DNA from: Parcubacteria group bacterium GW2011_GWA2_43_13
Lineage (GTDB): Bacteria > Patescibacteriota > Patescibacteriia > UBA9629 > GWA2-43-13
Assembly (NCBI GenBank): GCA_000999025.1
Contig: LCFM01000007.1
Coordinates: 1-54,098, forward strand
Direction: 5' to 3'
Length of the DNA stretch: 54,098 bases
Shown: positions 42,494 through 50,668 of the stretch, in pieces
Layout of the letters: the number at the start of each line of letters is the position of its first letter
Numbering within the stretch: the first letter of the stretch is position 1
Notes under the pieces: generated by a model
Seen by the model: the letters and a program-made list of their open reading frames with translations, nothing else
Told to the model about the DNA's origin: nothing
Database searches by the model: none
Position numbers and translations under genes: made by a program

Positions 42494-42503
42494 TAAAAAT
42501 ACT

Positions 42504-42581
42504 GTAGAGACGCACCGATGGTGCGTCTTTGTGATGGAGGTATTATGAAACGCAAAAGACGTAGCACCGCTACGTCTCTAC
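42504..42581. repeat. GTAGAGACG palindrome (family B), copy 5, composite
   Basis: GTAGAGACGCACC-gat-GGTGCGTC at left and AGACGTAGC-acc-GCTACGTCTCTAC at right. It lies after the archaeal-type proS. Confidence 0.8.
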
Positions 42582-42688
42582 ACAGTCCCTTTAGAGAGGT
42601 ATCAAATAATTTTGCTAAAATTAGGTATTTCTTGTATGGTACTATCCTGTTCTTTCAGTATCATTCAATCTTAACCAAGGAGAACGCC

Positions 42689-43510
42689 ATGGAGAGGCGA
42701 CGGCTGATGCTCGTCACTGGCGTTCGTGTGCCAGATGACACAAAGCCGAAAGGTAGTGTCGGATTTCATGTTCTGCGCAAGTTGTTGGAACTTGGGTGGG
42801 ATGTAATCGTTCATGCGCGAAAAGTAGAATACGCGTATAATCTTGAGCAACATCTTCCGCATAGCACGCTTGGCTCTATAGTTGCTATGGGCTATGGGGA
42901 TTTGCCCGAGGCGATTACCAATACAGAGATGCGCTCTGCGTTGGGTCATGCTGTGCGTGTCTCGGCAATTCGACGAGGGTGCCAATCTGGGGTTGGACAA
43001 CTCTTGGATGCTGTTGTCTTGACTCCGGGCCCGTTTCCTGCACATCCGCTCGATGTGCTTGGGTATCAAGAAGTCGCTACGCTTTGGGAATCGAATTTCG
43101 GCTATATCCACAAAGTCATGGACAGTATTAATCCTCTTCTGTCAGGTGATGCCCGAATCATCACCTTTTCAATCTCAACAGCCCACATAATACTTGAGGG
43201 CAGAGAAGATGTTGATGTCGGTGCGCCGGCTCGGGTGTGCTATGCCCGTGCCAAGCGGGATGTGGAGGCGTGGACCGAGGAGTGGAATCAACTCCACGCA
43301 CATGACAGATCGCGCGCTTATTGCATGGCGTATGGGGTGTTAGAAAACTCTGTGGTATGGCCTATAGAGTTTGACCCACGATATCTCGTTACCATGCAAG
43401 AGGCGATTGAGCCGATCGTATCGCTTGTCCACTTCGGCATATCATGCGATCAATCAGTGATACCGATTGATAAGGGCTTGGCACGGCACATGAACAAAAG
43501 CGGAAAGTAG
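42689..43510 (+). CDS. Short-chain dehydrogenase/reductase-like protein
   Basis: 273 residues. The Rossmann start MLVTGVRVPDDTKPKGSVGFHVLRKLLELGWDVIVHARK is SDR-like but the glycine motif is stretched. LDAVVLTPGPFP corresponds to the NNAG strand, ARIITFSIST to the catalytic Ser strand, and CYARAKRDVEAW to YxxxK. An NAD(P)-dependent oxidoreductase is likely; substrate unknown. ATG 42689 lies 7 nt after SD AAGGAG; the ORF upstream is repeat-derived. Ends at a good terminator. Confidence 0.75.
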   Translation: MERRRLMLVTGVRVPDDTKPKGSVGFHVLRKLLELGWDVIVHARKVEYAYNLEQHLPHSTLGSIVAMGYGDLPEAITNTEMRSALGHAVRVSAIRRGCQSGVGQLLDAVVLTPGPFPAHPLDVLGYQEVATLWESNFGYIHKVMDSINPLLSGDARIITFSISTAHIILEGREDVDVGAPARVCYARAKRDVEAWTEEWNQLHAHDRSRAYCMAYGVLENSVVWPIEFDPRYLVTMQEAIEPIVSLVHFGISCDQSVIPIDKGLARHMNKSGK

Positions 43511-43511
43511 G

Positions 43512-43544
43512 AACAGGAGTGTTCGACAAGCTCCTGTTTTTTTT
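43512..43544 (+). terminator. Terminator of the SDR gene
   Basis: AACAGGAG pairs with CTCCTGTT across an 11-nt loop, then six more T. Confidence 0.85.
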
Positions 43545-43704
43545 ATTTTCTACAGACCTTTAATTTACTACACTAACAATACATTTCGTCATTCAGACAT
43601 TGATTGACGTTTGAGCGGGAATTGAGTAGTGTAGTGAGATTGTTCTTTTGATGTCTTTGTTTCGTGTTCTCTCATCTGCTGGTCATCTCTTAAGGAGAAA
43701 AGCC

Positions 43705-45465
43705 ATGACAGCTACTGACATGGATGCCATGTCGTTGCCGTTTCATGATCTTTCGCCTTTGGAGAGTTTTCCAGGGGTGAAGCGAATGACAGAAAACAGG
43801 AGGGGGGAAAATCGGCTTTGTCATAGAAAGCGCATCGTATTCCAGCGTAAACAGAGTCCTCTGATCCGCTTTGACTTTGATATTACGGTTAAAGAAGGCG
43901 ATCAAGAGGGCGCGTTGATCCTGATTGTTCGCATGGAGAGGGAAGAGATTCACTCTGTGGTCTATCTTCCCGGCTCACTGAATGTGAGCTTTATCGCCCA
44001 TGCGATATGGGATTATCGTAAGGCAGGAGTAGAAGTTCAACTCCCGTCAGGGGATATTGAAGTGCTGTTTCCTCTACGCATGATTGAGTTTTTGCTTGAG
44101 AGGATCTCATTAGAAGAGGGAGGGATTGCCATGGCGGTGCCTATTGATGTCGCTGAAGGTGTTTCTCTTCCCATTGAACCGTTGGAACCTCAACCTTCTC
44201 CTGCCAATTCTCCAATCGCTTTTGACGCTGTTGCCGATAAACATAAGGAGCCGGCTATGCATGGTACGAGCGATGTTCCGCAGAAGAAGGCAGATGCCAC
44301 TGTTGACTATCCCACTACCGCATATGATCGGGTTGTGCAGATTATTCAACGACTGCAAGGCCCTGAGGTTCGGCACATCAGCGAGGTTATTCAGCAGATT
44401 ATCTCTCTATCCAGAGAGGACGGCGGTTGGGATTTAACGCCCGCTTGTTGGCAAAGTGCGCGGAATGATCTCATCACGAACGGTCATATCCGCGTGGTTA
44501 GAACCGAGCGACGTTCATTGGAGGTGGAAATACCTCCACAAGGAGAGCGGTTCGACTTTGCCAGAGAGTGTCGGCTTGAGGACTTTCCTAACGTTCAGGA
44601 TCTCTTGCTCTGCTTTGGCAAGGAGAGGAATGACAGTGGATTGGTGCGAGATGCGTATGCTGTAGCATCTCGCGCTGTTGGCGTCAGGAGACTGCGGGCA
44701 ACGCAATTGTGTAAGATATTGGAGAGAGGAAGATTTATTGATCGGGATCCTCGTGAGATGCGACCCATCGGATTTCGGCTGACACCAAAAGGCGAGGAGT
44801 GGGTAAAAGCGCAATCTCCTGACTCCTCCTCCTCGCCGGGATCGCAAGGCGATCAAGAGGGCGGCGCAGGAAACGATCCTCCGACTCCTCGTACCGACTC
44901 GGGTCAGGATACAAGTCCTGACGGCGACGACACAGAATTGGTTGTTCCCCCCAGCACCTCTACGGAACCACAAGCAGAGGGTGAGTCGCCTACGACTCCT
45001 GAAAGCGATGGCTTATTCAAGGCAGAGTCCACTGCTGTTTCTGCCTCGATCAGTGTGTTTGTGGGTAAGATGATAGAGCTTATCCGCGGCGCGCGAATCG
45101 GGCGGGAGCATTTTCGCAACGCGATGGAATCGCTGTTGGTAAGTGGGAGCAACGGGCCGATTTCAGATCAAGAGGCAGGAGCGGTTCTTGATCTGATCGC
45201 AGAGGCGATGGTGGAGACGGAGTCCGTGATTGAGATGCTGACGGCATCTCTCAACGCAATTGGCGACTCGTTCAAGGATACGGTTCGTCAAGTTCTCTTG
45301 TCTGATAAAGGTCAGCCACTTTCCCGTTATAGCTTAAACGCTGGTCTACGCGACAACAAACAAATACTCCGCTTTCTTCAAGAAGCTGAATCAGCGGTTT
45401 TGTTGGCGGAGAGCGGGGACTGGCGAGAACTGTTCGCGTGGTATCGAGCTGACAAAGAGGGCTAA
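43705..45465 (+). CDS. Large hypothetical protein with winged-helix-like middle
   Basis: 586 residues, not recognised. The N-terminus (1-190) is beta-rich. The middle (about 215-380) looks like one or two winged-helix units: AYDRVVQIIQRLQGPEVRHISEVIQQIISLS, ACWQSARNDLITNGHIRVVRTERRSLEV and GFRLTPKGEEWVKAQ. A Ser/Pro/Asp-rich linker (about 385-450) follows, then a helical C-terminus (SISVFVGKMIELIRGARIGREHF...). DNA binding is possible, not shown. SD AAGGAG 8 nt before ATG 43705, own terminator. It belongs to the SD-led class. Confidence 0.65.
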   Translation: MTATDMDAMSLPFHDLSPLESFPGVKRMTENRRGENRLCHRKRIVFQRKQSPLIRFDFDITVKEGDQEGALILIVRMEREEIHSVVYLPGSLNVSFIAHAIWDYRKAGVEVQLPSGDIEVLFPLRMIEFLLERISLEEGGIAMAVPIDVAEGVSLPIEPLEPQPSPANSPIAFDAVADKHKEPAMHGTSDVPQKKADATVDYPTTAYDRVVQIIQRLQGPEVRHISEVIQQIISLSREDGGWDLTPACWQSARNDLITNGHIRVVRTERRSLEVEIPPQGERFDFARECRLEDFPNVQDLLLCFGKERNDSGLVRDAYAVASRAVGVRRLRATQLCKILERGRFIDRDPREMRPIGFRLTPKGEEWVKAQSPDSSSSPGSQGDQEGGAGNDPPTPRTDSGQDTSPDGDDTELVVPPSTSTEPQAEGESPTTPESDGLFKAESTAVSASISVFVGKMIELIRGARIGREHFRNAMESLLVSGSNGPISDQEAGAVLDLIAEAMVETESVIEMLTASLNAIGDSFKDTVRQVLLSDKGQPLSRYSLNAGLRDNKQILRFLQEAESAVLLAESGDWRELFAWYRADKEG

Positions 45466-45475
45466 TGGATCTTGC

Positions 45476-45524
45476 GGGCGTAAGGGATGAGAATGTCATC
45501 ATCCCTGCGCCCTTGCTTTTTTTT
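45476..45524 (+). terminator. Terminator of 43705-45465
   Basis: GGGCG and AGGGATGA pair with TCATCCCT-type and GCGCCC arms, then eight T (45517-45524). Confidence 0.8.
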
Positions 45525-45551
45525 ATACGAATCAGTTAATCTTGATTTTAT

Positions 45552-46901
45552 ATGAATACGTTTGAACGCTACTATCAAGCGGTTCGGTTTTTAGAGGGAT
45601 TATCCAATATCGCTCCGCAAAAAAATTACATGACAAGCCATACGCATCCGGGGATGTATCTTAAACGGATGCAATATCTTTTGAAATTACTTGGGAATCC
45701 GCACATCGGACCGAAGTATATTCATGTTACTGGAACAGCTGGGAAGGGGACTGTGGCGAATATGGTGTATCAGGTGTTGTTGGAGTACTGTAGAGACGGG
45801 CTTAACCCCGTCTCTACAGTGCACGATATATCGAATGTCGGGTTGTTCACCTCGCCGTTCCCCACCACAACCATTGAAAAATTTTCAGTCAATGGAAGAT
45901 ATATTTCACCTGATGAATTTGCGGATTTGGTTGATAGTATCAAACCGGTATTAGATGTCATGGCGAAAAAATGTCCGCATGGGATTGCGTCGTATTTTGA
46001 AATTTGCACTGCGTTGGCATTGTTGTATTTTAAAGCAATGAACTGCACATGGGTGGTGTTAGAGGTGGGGTGTGGGGGGAGGTACGACAGTACGAACGTG
46101 ATACCCGCGCCTGTTGCCGCGGTGATTACCAATATCGGATTAGATCATACAAAAATTTTAGGAAATACAGTATCAAAAATCGCATATGAAAAAGCAGGAA
46201 TTATAAAAAAGGGATGTCGCGTATACACTGCGGAACAGCGACCGCGATTGCGAAAGATTTTTCAATATGAGTGCGATAAGGTTGGCGCGAAATTATTTTG
46301 CGTAGAGACGCCCCGTTGGGGCGTCTCCCGAAAGACGGGGCACCGCCCCGTCTCTACAAACAAAGCGTTGGTTCAAGCCGTCCTTACTGATGTAGGTATT
46401 TCTCAAAAAATTATTAACACCGGCATTGCGAAAGCAAAACTTCCATGCAGATTTGAAATCATTCAAAAAAATCCAATAGTTATTTTAGACGGCGCGCATA
46501 ATGATTTAAAACTTTTTTCAACCATTGAAAACCTTGCTTTACTCTCGTATAAAAAATTATATTTAATTATTGCTTTAAGTGAGGCAAAGCGCGTGGATCA
46601 ATCACTTGCTTTGTTATGTAAAAAAGCAGAACAAGTTATCTGTACACGATTTCAGAACGGCGGTCATAACCGGGCAGTAGCTCCACAAAAATTGGCGCAA
46701 AAGGCGAGGCATTGGAATAAACGCGTCTATTCGTTTCTTGACCCAATACGCGCTTTGGAGTATGTTTTTTCGATTGCCACGCAAGATGACGCAGTGCTTG
46801 TTACTGGGTCATTTTACCTGGCAGGCGATTTTCGCAAGCAATGGATCAGTGAAATGGCCATACTTGCCCATCGAACCAGCTTTCCGTTTAAGAAGCAGTA
46901 A
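45552..46901 (+). CDS. folC: Folylpolyglutamate synthase / Mur ligase family protein
   Basis: A 449-residue FolC-type ligase that adds glutamate to folates. ATP site VTGTAGKGTVANM, VVLEVGCGGRYDSTNV, NIGLDHTKILG and VILDGAHN are all present. Two family B palindromes are read in frame: residues about 80-89 (CRDGLNPVST, in the loop after helix 1) and about 251-269 (VETPRWGVSRKTGHRPVST, between central and C-terminal domains). The usual TSPH is TSPF here. No other folate gene is in the window, so another Mur-ligase substrate cannot be excluded. Confidence 0.88.
   Translation: MNTFERYYQAVRFLEGLSNIAPQKNYMTSHTHPGMYLKRMQYLLKLLGNPHIGPKYIHVTGTAGKGTVANMVYQVLLEYCRDGLNPVSTVHDISNVGLFTSPFPTTTIEKFSVNGRYISPDEFADLVDSIKPVLDVMAKKCPHGIASYFEICTALALLYFKAMNCTWVVLEVGCGGRYDSTNVIPAPVAAVITNIGLDHTKILGNTVSKIAYEKAGIIKKGCRVYTAEQRPRLRKIFQYECDKVGAKLFCVETPRWGVSRKTGHRPVSTNKALVQAVLTDVGISQKIINTGIAKAKLPCRFEIIQKNPIVILDGAHNDLKLFSTIENLALLSYKKLYLIIALSEAKRVDQSLALLCKKAEQVICTRFQNGGHNRAVAPQKLAQKARHWNKRVYSFLDPIRALEYVFSIATQDDAVLVTGSFYLAGDFRKQWISEMAILAHRTSFPFKKQ
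45790..45817 (+). repeat. GTAGAGACG palindrome (family B), copy 6, inside folC
   Basis: A 28-nt copy: GTAGAGACGGGcTtaaCCCCGTCTCTAC. Read in the AGA GAC frame (RDGLNPVST). Confidence 0.9.
46302..46357 (+). repeat. GTAGAGACG palindrome (family B), copy 7, inside folC
   Basis: A 56-nt copy, the same length and frame as the one in copA: VET...VST ends in both proteins. Confidence 0.9.
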
Positions 46902-46912
46902 AGGAGAGCGAC

Positions 46913-47314
46913 ATGTTGTTCCTTTCTTTTTTTGAGATACCCAGGACCGGTGTTGGGGTGTACCTGTGCGATGGTGAGAGGGAGTCATGGGTTCCTCTTG
47001 ATGCCTTCTGTGATTGTTGTGGTCTTGATACTCAAGAAGCCAAGATAGTACGTGCTACCGTTGAATCTGTATGTAAGAAGGAGGAGTTGAATATCCTTTT
47101 TAAGCATTCGATCATGGCAAGTATATCAGTGGATCAAAAGCAGACGACCCCGGACTTCTTTTCCATATTGTGGCGATTAGAGTCCGTTGGGTTATGGCTT
47201 CTTGATAATAAAGGGCAGTCCCGTCTGTCTTCTGCCCCAGAGCTAATATCGTTCGAGGGCTTTGATATAAGGGACATCGCGAATACGTTGTTTGGTTCTG
47301 AAGAAGAGGAATAA
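46913..47314 (+). CDS. Hypothetical protein (SD-led class)
   Basis: 133 residues, not recognised. MLFLSFFEIPRTGVGVYLCDGERESWVPLDAFCDCCGLDTQEAKIVRATVESVC looks like a small alpha/beta start reminiscent of Bro-N domains (a strand pair, then a VPL.AFCDCCGLD helix), but the match is too weak to name. A Cys cluster (CDCC) is present. The acidic C-terminus ends SEEEE. SD AAAGGAG lies 7 nt before the ATG; the gene lies 11 nt after folC. Confidence 0.6.
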   Translation: MLFLSFFEIPRTGVGVYLCDGERESWVPLDAFCDCCGLDTQEAKIVRATVESVCKKEELNILFKHSIMASISVDQKQTTPDFFSILWRLESVGLWLLDNKGQSRLSSAPELISFEGFDIRDIANTLFGSEEEE

Positions 47315-47320
47315 GATGCT

Positions 47321-47350
47321 TCCTCTCTTATTGAGAGAGGAAGTAGGGGG
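47321..47350. repeat. Family A-like hairpin
   Basis: CTTCCTCTCttatTGAGAGAGGAAG followed by TAGGGGG. It may end the preceding gene. Confidence 0.55.
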
Positions 47351-47417
47351 TAGTGCGATTAACGCAACGCCCTCTTTTTTTTGCAAAAGAGCGCAAAGAT
47401 GTGTATGGTATGAATAT

Positions 47418-49220
47418 ATGATGCAGATGATTTCAAAAAGTTTTATAGCCATTGCTATTGGGCTTTGCATTGTAGTTGTGATTGGTATTTTTGTATTATC
47501 TCAAACGAGTTCAAGTAGTGTGTTAAGGCAAAGTGGTAGTTCGCACAAGGAACAAACAATCGTTCTTACTGACGATATATGGACAGAGAAAATGCCAACC
47601 AAGTCGCCTGCTCCTGCGGCTGGAAAAGTACGCGCGTTGTTTCTTCCGTATGATAATTCTGCTCTTTCTCACAATGCCACAGTGTTTGCTTCTATAAGCC
47701 ATCAGCCGATTAAACGGGTTATCATTATCGGTAGAGACGTGCCTCTGGCGCGTCTCCCCGTTGATGGAGACGCCCCAGGGGGGCGTCTCTACAACACAAC
47801 AGTCGCTTCGTGGGATACGCCGTTGGGTATTGTCCATGGAGATGCCAACGTTGTGGCGCAACTGGGCGGTTCGGGTGATGACGCGATATTTGAAAAAGAA
47901 CCAAGTATCACGGCTCATATTCCCTTGATTGCCAACTATTTTCCCAAAGCGAAAGTTATTCCTTTGATAGTAGGGAGTGATGTTACCATAGAAGACGCGC
48001 GAGAAAAAATCGCATCAATGTTGAATGACTCAACACTGCTTATCGCAAGCACACATCTCTCTTCTGATGCGCTTCAGCTGTTTCACGACGCGCATGCGCT
48101 ATCAGTGATCCGCTCTCTTGATGAGCAAAGCACTGTATCTCTTGACGTGGAATCGCCAAAAGCGCTTTCTCTTTTTATTTCTTTATTGAAATCAATGAAC
48201 ATTGGATCATCTGATGTTGTATCAGCGCAATCATTTGTATCTTTAGATAACAAACACACGGGAACAGCGGTGATTCGTTTTTATGAAAACGGCACAATAG
48301 CGTCTCGGCCGGTATCGCTGTTGTTTTTTGGGGATATGATGCTCGGTAGAACTGTTGAGCAAAAGGTAACGCATAACAATCTTGATGTGCTGTTTGAAAA
48401 CATGGTTCCTGCAGGCGCGAAAGAATTTTTTGGACAAGACGCGCTCATTTCAAATTTGGAAGGGCCGGTGGTGCAAACGCGTACGCCGAAATTTAAAGAG
48501 ATTCAGTTTGGGTTTGATCCGGTGGTTGTGCCGCAACTCAAGTCATGGGGTTTTGACGCGTTTTCTTTGGCAAATAATCATGCATTAGATCAGCATTACG
48601 CAGGGCTTGAAGAAACAAAAAAACATATAGAAGGTAATGGGCTTGTGTGGTTTGGCGATCAGGTGAAGGAGTCAAATGAGAATGTAAAATTTATTGAGCA
48701 GGCCGGAAAAAAGATCGCCTTTATTGGGTTTAACACCACTGACAATCCGTTTTCCATAGAAGAAATGAAAAGTGTGGTAGAAAAAGCAAAAGAACAATCC
48801 CAGATTGTCATTGTGATGATGCATTGGGGGAATGAATATCAGTATCTTGGATTTTCTCCGCAACAGCAAGAGATAGCGCACGCGCTTGCAGATAGCGGCG
48901 CAGATGCGGTGATCGGCGGTCATCCGCATGTTGTTCAGCCCATGGAAGTGTATCATGGTGTCCCGATTTTTTATTCATTAGGTAATTTTATTTTTGATCA
49001 GTATTTTTCACAACCCACGCAAGAAGGGGTGGCTCTTGGGTTGGTCGTGGATCAGTCAACAATTCAAGCGTATGTGTTTCCATTTTTTTCACGCGGATCA
49101 ATTCCGTCTTGGATGCCTCGGGATCAATCTGAATTGTGGCTGAACGCGTTTTATGAAAAATCGCTTATGGCCGAGGCATCAAATGTGCAAGGCAGTGCGG
49201 TAACCATAGATCGGAAATAA
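47418..49220 (+). CDS. Memo-like domain fused to CapA-like metallophosphatase-fold domain
   Basis: 600 residues. One N-terminal membrane helix (about 5-26). A Memo/AmmeMemoRadiSam system B-like domain at about 65-285 (RVIIIG...SWDTPLGIVHGD, FEKEPSITAHIPLIANYFPKAKVIPLIVG). Then a CapA/PgsA-type domain at about 300-570: LLFFGDMMLGR, SNLEGPV, LANNHALDQHYAGLEETKKHI, MHWGNEY, IGGHPHVVQPMEVYHGVPIFYSLGNFIFDQ. CapA proteins take part in poly-gamma-glutamate handling at the cell surface. A family B palindrome encodes about residues 105-125, where Memo proteins usually have a G-x-x-H metal motif, so the Memo part may be inactive. ATG 47418 chosen; upstream codons are repeat-derived. Confidence 0.82.
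   Translation: MMQMISKSFIAIAIGLCIVVVIGIFVLSQTSSSSVLRQSGSSHKEQTIVLTDDIWTEKMPTKSPAPAAGKVRALFLPYDNSALSHNATVFASISHQPIKRVIIIGRDVPLARLPVDGDAPGGRLYNTTVASWDTPLGIVHGDANVVAQLGGSGDDAIFEKEPSITAHIPLIANYFPKAKVIPLIVGSDVTIEDAREKIASMLNDSTLLIASTHLSSDALQLFHDAHALSVIRSLDEQSTVSLDVESPKALSLFISLLKSMNIGSSDVVSAQSFVSLDNKHTGTAVIRFYENGTIASRPVSLLFFGDMMLGRTVEQKVTHNNLDVLFENMVPAGAKEFFGQDALISNLEGPVVQTRTPKFKEIQFGFDPVVVPQLKSWGFDAFSLANNHALDQHYAGLEETKKHIEGNGLVWFGDQVKESNENVKFIEQAGKKIAFIGFNTTDNPFSIEEMKSVVEKAKEQSQIVIVMMHWGNEYQYLGFSPQQQEIAHALADSGADAVIGGHPHVVQPMEVYHGVPIFYSLGNFIFDQYFSQPTQEGVALGLVVDQSTIQAYVFPFFSRGSIPSWMPRDQSELWLNAFYEKSLMAEASNVQGSAVTIDRK
47731..47792 (+). repeat. GTAGAGACG palindrome (family B), copy 8, inside the Memo-CapA gene
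   Basis: A 62-nt composite with both GTAGAGACG and CGTCTCTAC ends, read as RDVPLARLP and GDAPGGRLYN, a different frame from the copA copy. Confidence 0.9.
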
Positions 49221-49227
49221 ACAGTTT

Positions 49228-49253
49228 GTAGAGACGTCCCCTTGGGGCGTCTC
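49228..49253 (+). repeat. GTAGAGACG palindrome (family B), copy 9
   Basis: GTAGAGACGTCCCC-ttg-GGGGCGTCTC, 8 nt after the Memo-CapA stop; it may be a terminator, though only ATTGTTTT follows. Confidence 0.8.
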
Positions 49254-49281
49254 ATTGTTTTCTGCTATACTGTAAAGAATA

Positions 49282-49309
49282 GTAGAGACGGGGTTAACCC
49301 CGTCTCTAC
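49282..49309 (+). repeat. GTAGAGACG palindrome (family B), copy 10
   Basis: GTAGAGACGGGGT-ta-ACCCCGTCTCTAC, perfect, ending 8 nt before the next ATG. It forms most of the 5' leader of the glycosyltransferase gene. Confidence 0.9.
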
Positions 49310-49317
49310 AAAAAAGT

Positions 49318-50667
49318 ATGGCATCACACAACAACAAACATCAAAATCACACAGCGCATATTGTTGCCGTTGATATGGGATATGGTCATGAGCGGCCGGC
49401 GTATTCGTTAAAACACCTTGCGCGCGACGGCGAAGGAGTGATTGTGGCGAACAATTATCGTGGTATCCCGTGGAAAGACCGTTTTTTGTGGGAGAGTTCG
49501 CGCACGCTGTATGAAACATTGTCCCGCGCAAAGGCGGTGCCGTTTGTTGGAAAATATATTTTTGGTATTTTAGACCAAATGCAAGAGATTCAGCCATTTT
49601 ACCCTGCGCGCGATCTTTCGCACCCAAGCGCGCAAACGCGCCAAATTTACGCGGCTTTCAAATTAGGGTTGGGCAGGGATTTAATAGATCGTCTTCGGGA
49701 TAATCCTATCCCGTATATCACGACATTTTTTATCACCGCGTTCATGGCAGAGGAATTTGACTATCCGGGTGATATTTTTTGTATTACCACAGATACTGAT
49801 ATTTCTCGCGCATGGGCGCCTTTGGACCCGCGTAAAAGCAGAATCCAGTATTTTGCCGCCACAGGCAGATGCGTGGAGCGATTAAAACTCTATGGCGTGC
49901 GGGAAGAAAATATCCATTTGACAGGATTTCCATTGCCGCCTGATTTAATTGGCGGCGCTGATGCGGATATCGCGGTAAAAGCGCTTCGACGGCGATTGCA
50001 TGTGCTTGATCCGCGTGGCGTGTTTCAATGTAAATATGGGAAAGTGGTATCACGCACATTAGGTGAAACAAGCCCGCCTCGTTCTGCTCCGCCACCAACA
50101 GTGCTGTTTGCTATTGGAGGAGCAGGGGCTCAAAAACAGCTGGCTCTTACGATTATGCATAGTTTGCGTCATGTGATCGCGCGTGGCGAGATTCGGTTGA
50201 TATTATGTCCGGGTACGCGGTTGGGCGTAGCTCAATGGCTTGAACGGTATGCGCGGTATTGGAACTTAGGGAGTGCGTTAGGAAAAAATCTTATCATTTT
50301 CGCGGCAAAAAAACGGAAAATTTATTTTGAAGAATTTACCCGCTTGCTTGCTGAAGCAGATATTTTATGGACCAAACCCTCGGAATTGAGTTTTTATACC
50401 GGATTGGGTTTGCCGATTATAGCTTCGTATCCGATCGGGTCGCAAGAAGAGTATAACCTTCACTGGTTACATCAAGTAGGCGGTGGCGTATCTCAACCGG
50501 ATCCGCGGTATGCTGGCGAATGGTTGATTGATTGGATTGAATCAGGCGCATTGGCGCGCATGGCATGGCATGGGTTTGTCGAGGCGCCGACTCATGGCGC
50601 GTATCGTATAGAGAATGTGGTGTTTGGCAAAAAAATGCCGATAGAGGAACTGCCGTTGATTGTTTAA
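49318..50667 (+). CDS. GT28/MurG-like glycosyltransferase-fold protein
   Basis: 449 residues. The start HIVAVDMGYGHERPAYSLKHL resembles the MurG/diacylglycerol glucosyltransferase N-terminus (D-x-G-x-G-H). The C-terminal half has PPTVLFAIGGAGAQKQLA (the GGSGxQ-like loop), LAEADILWTKPSELSFYTGLGLPIIASYPIGSQEEYN, matching the sugar-nucleotide site. Between them, TTDTDISRAWAPLDP and ATGRCVERLKLYGVREENIHLTGFPLP are like processive GT28 enzymes. It would add a sugar to a lipid or polyprenyl acceptor; exact acceptor unknown. GH1 follows after one nucleotide. Confidence 0.78.
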   Translation: MASHNNKHQNHTAHIVAVDMGYGHERPAYSLKHLARDGEGVIVANNYRGIPWKDRFLWESSRTLYETLSRAKAVPFVGKYIFGILDQMQEIQPFYPARDLSHPSAQTRQIYAAFKLGLGRDLIDRLRDNPIPYITTFFITAFMAEEFDYPGDIFCITTDTDISRAWAPLDPRKSRIQYFAATGRCVERLKLYGVREENIHLTGFPLPPDLIGGADADIAVKALRRRLHVLDPRGVFQCKYGKVVSRTLGETSPPRSAPPPTVLFAIGGAGAQKQLALTIMHSLRHVIARGEIRLILCPGTRLGVAQWLERYARYWNLGSALGKNLIIFAAKKRKIYFEEFTRLLAEADILWTKPSELSFYTGLGLPIIASYPIGSQEEYNLHWLHQVGGGVSQPDPRYAGEWLIDWIESGALARMAWHGFVEAPTHGAYRIENVVFGKKMPIEELPLIV

Positions 50668-50668
50668 T

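Noticed and set aside
42518-42688. N-terminal extension of the SDR protein
   Set aside because: It is largely family B palindrome; the SD-led ATG at 42689 fits the fold start.
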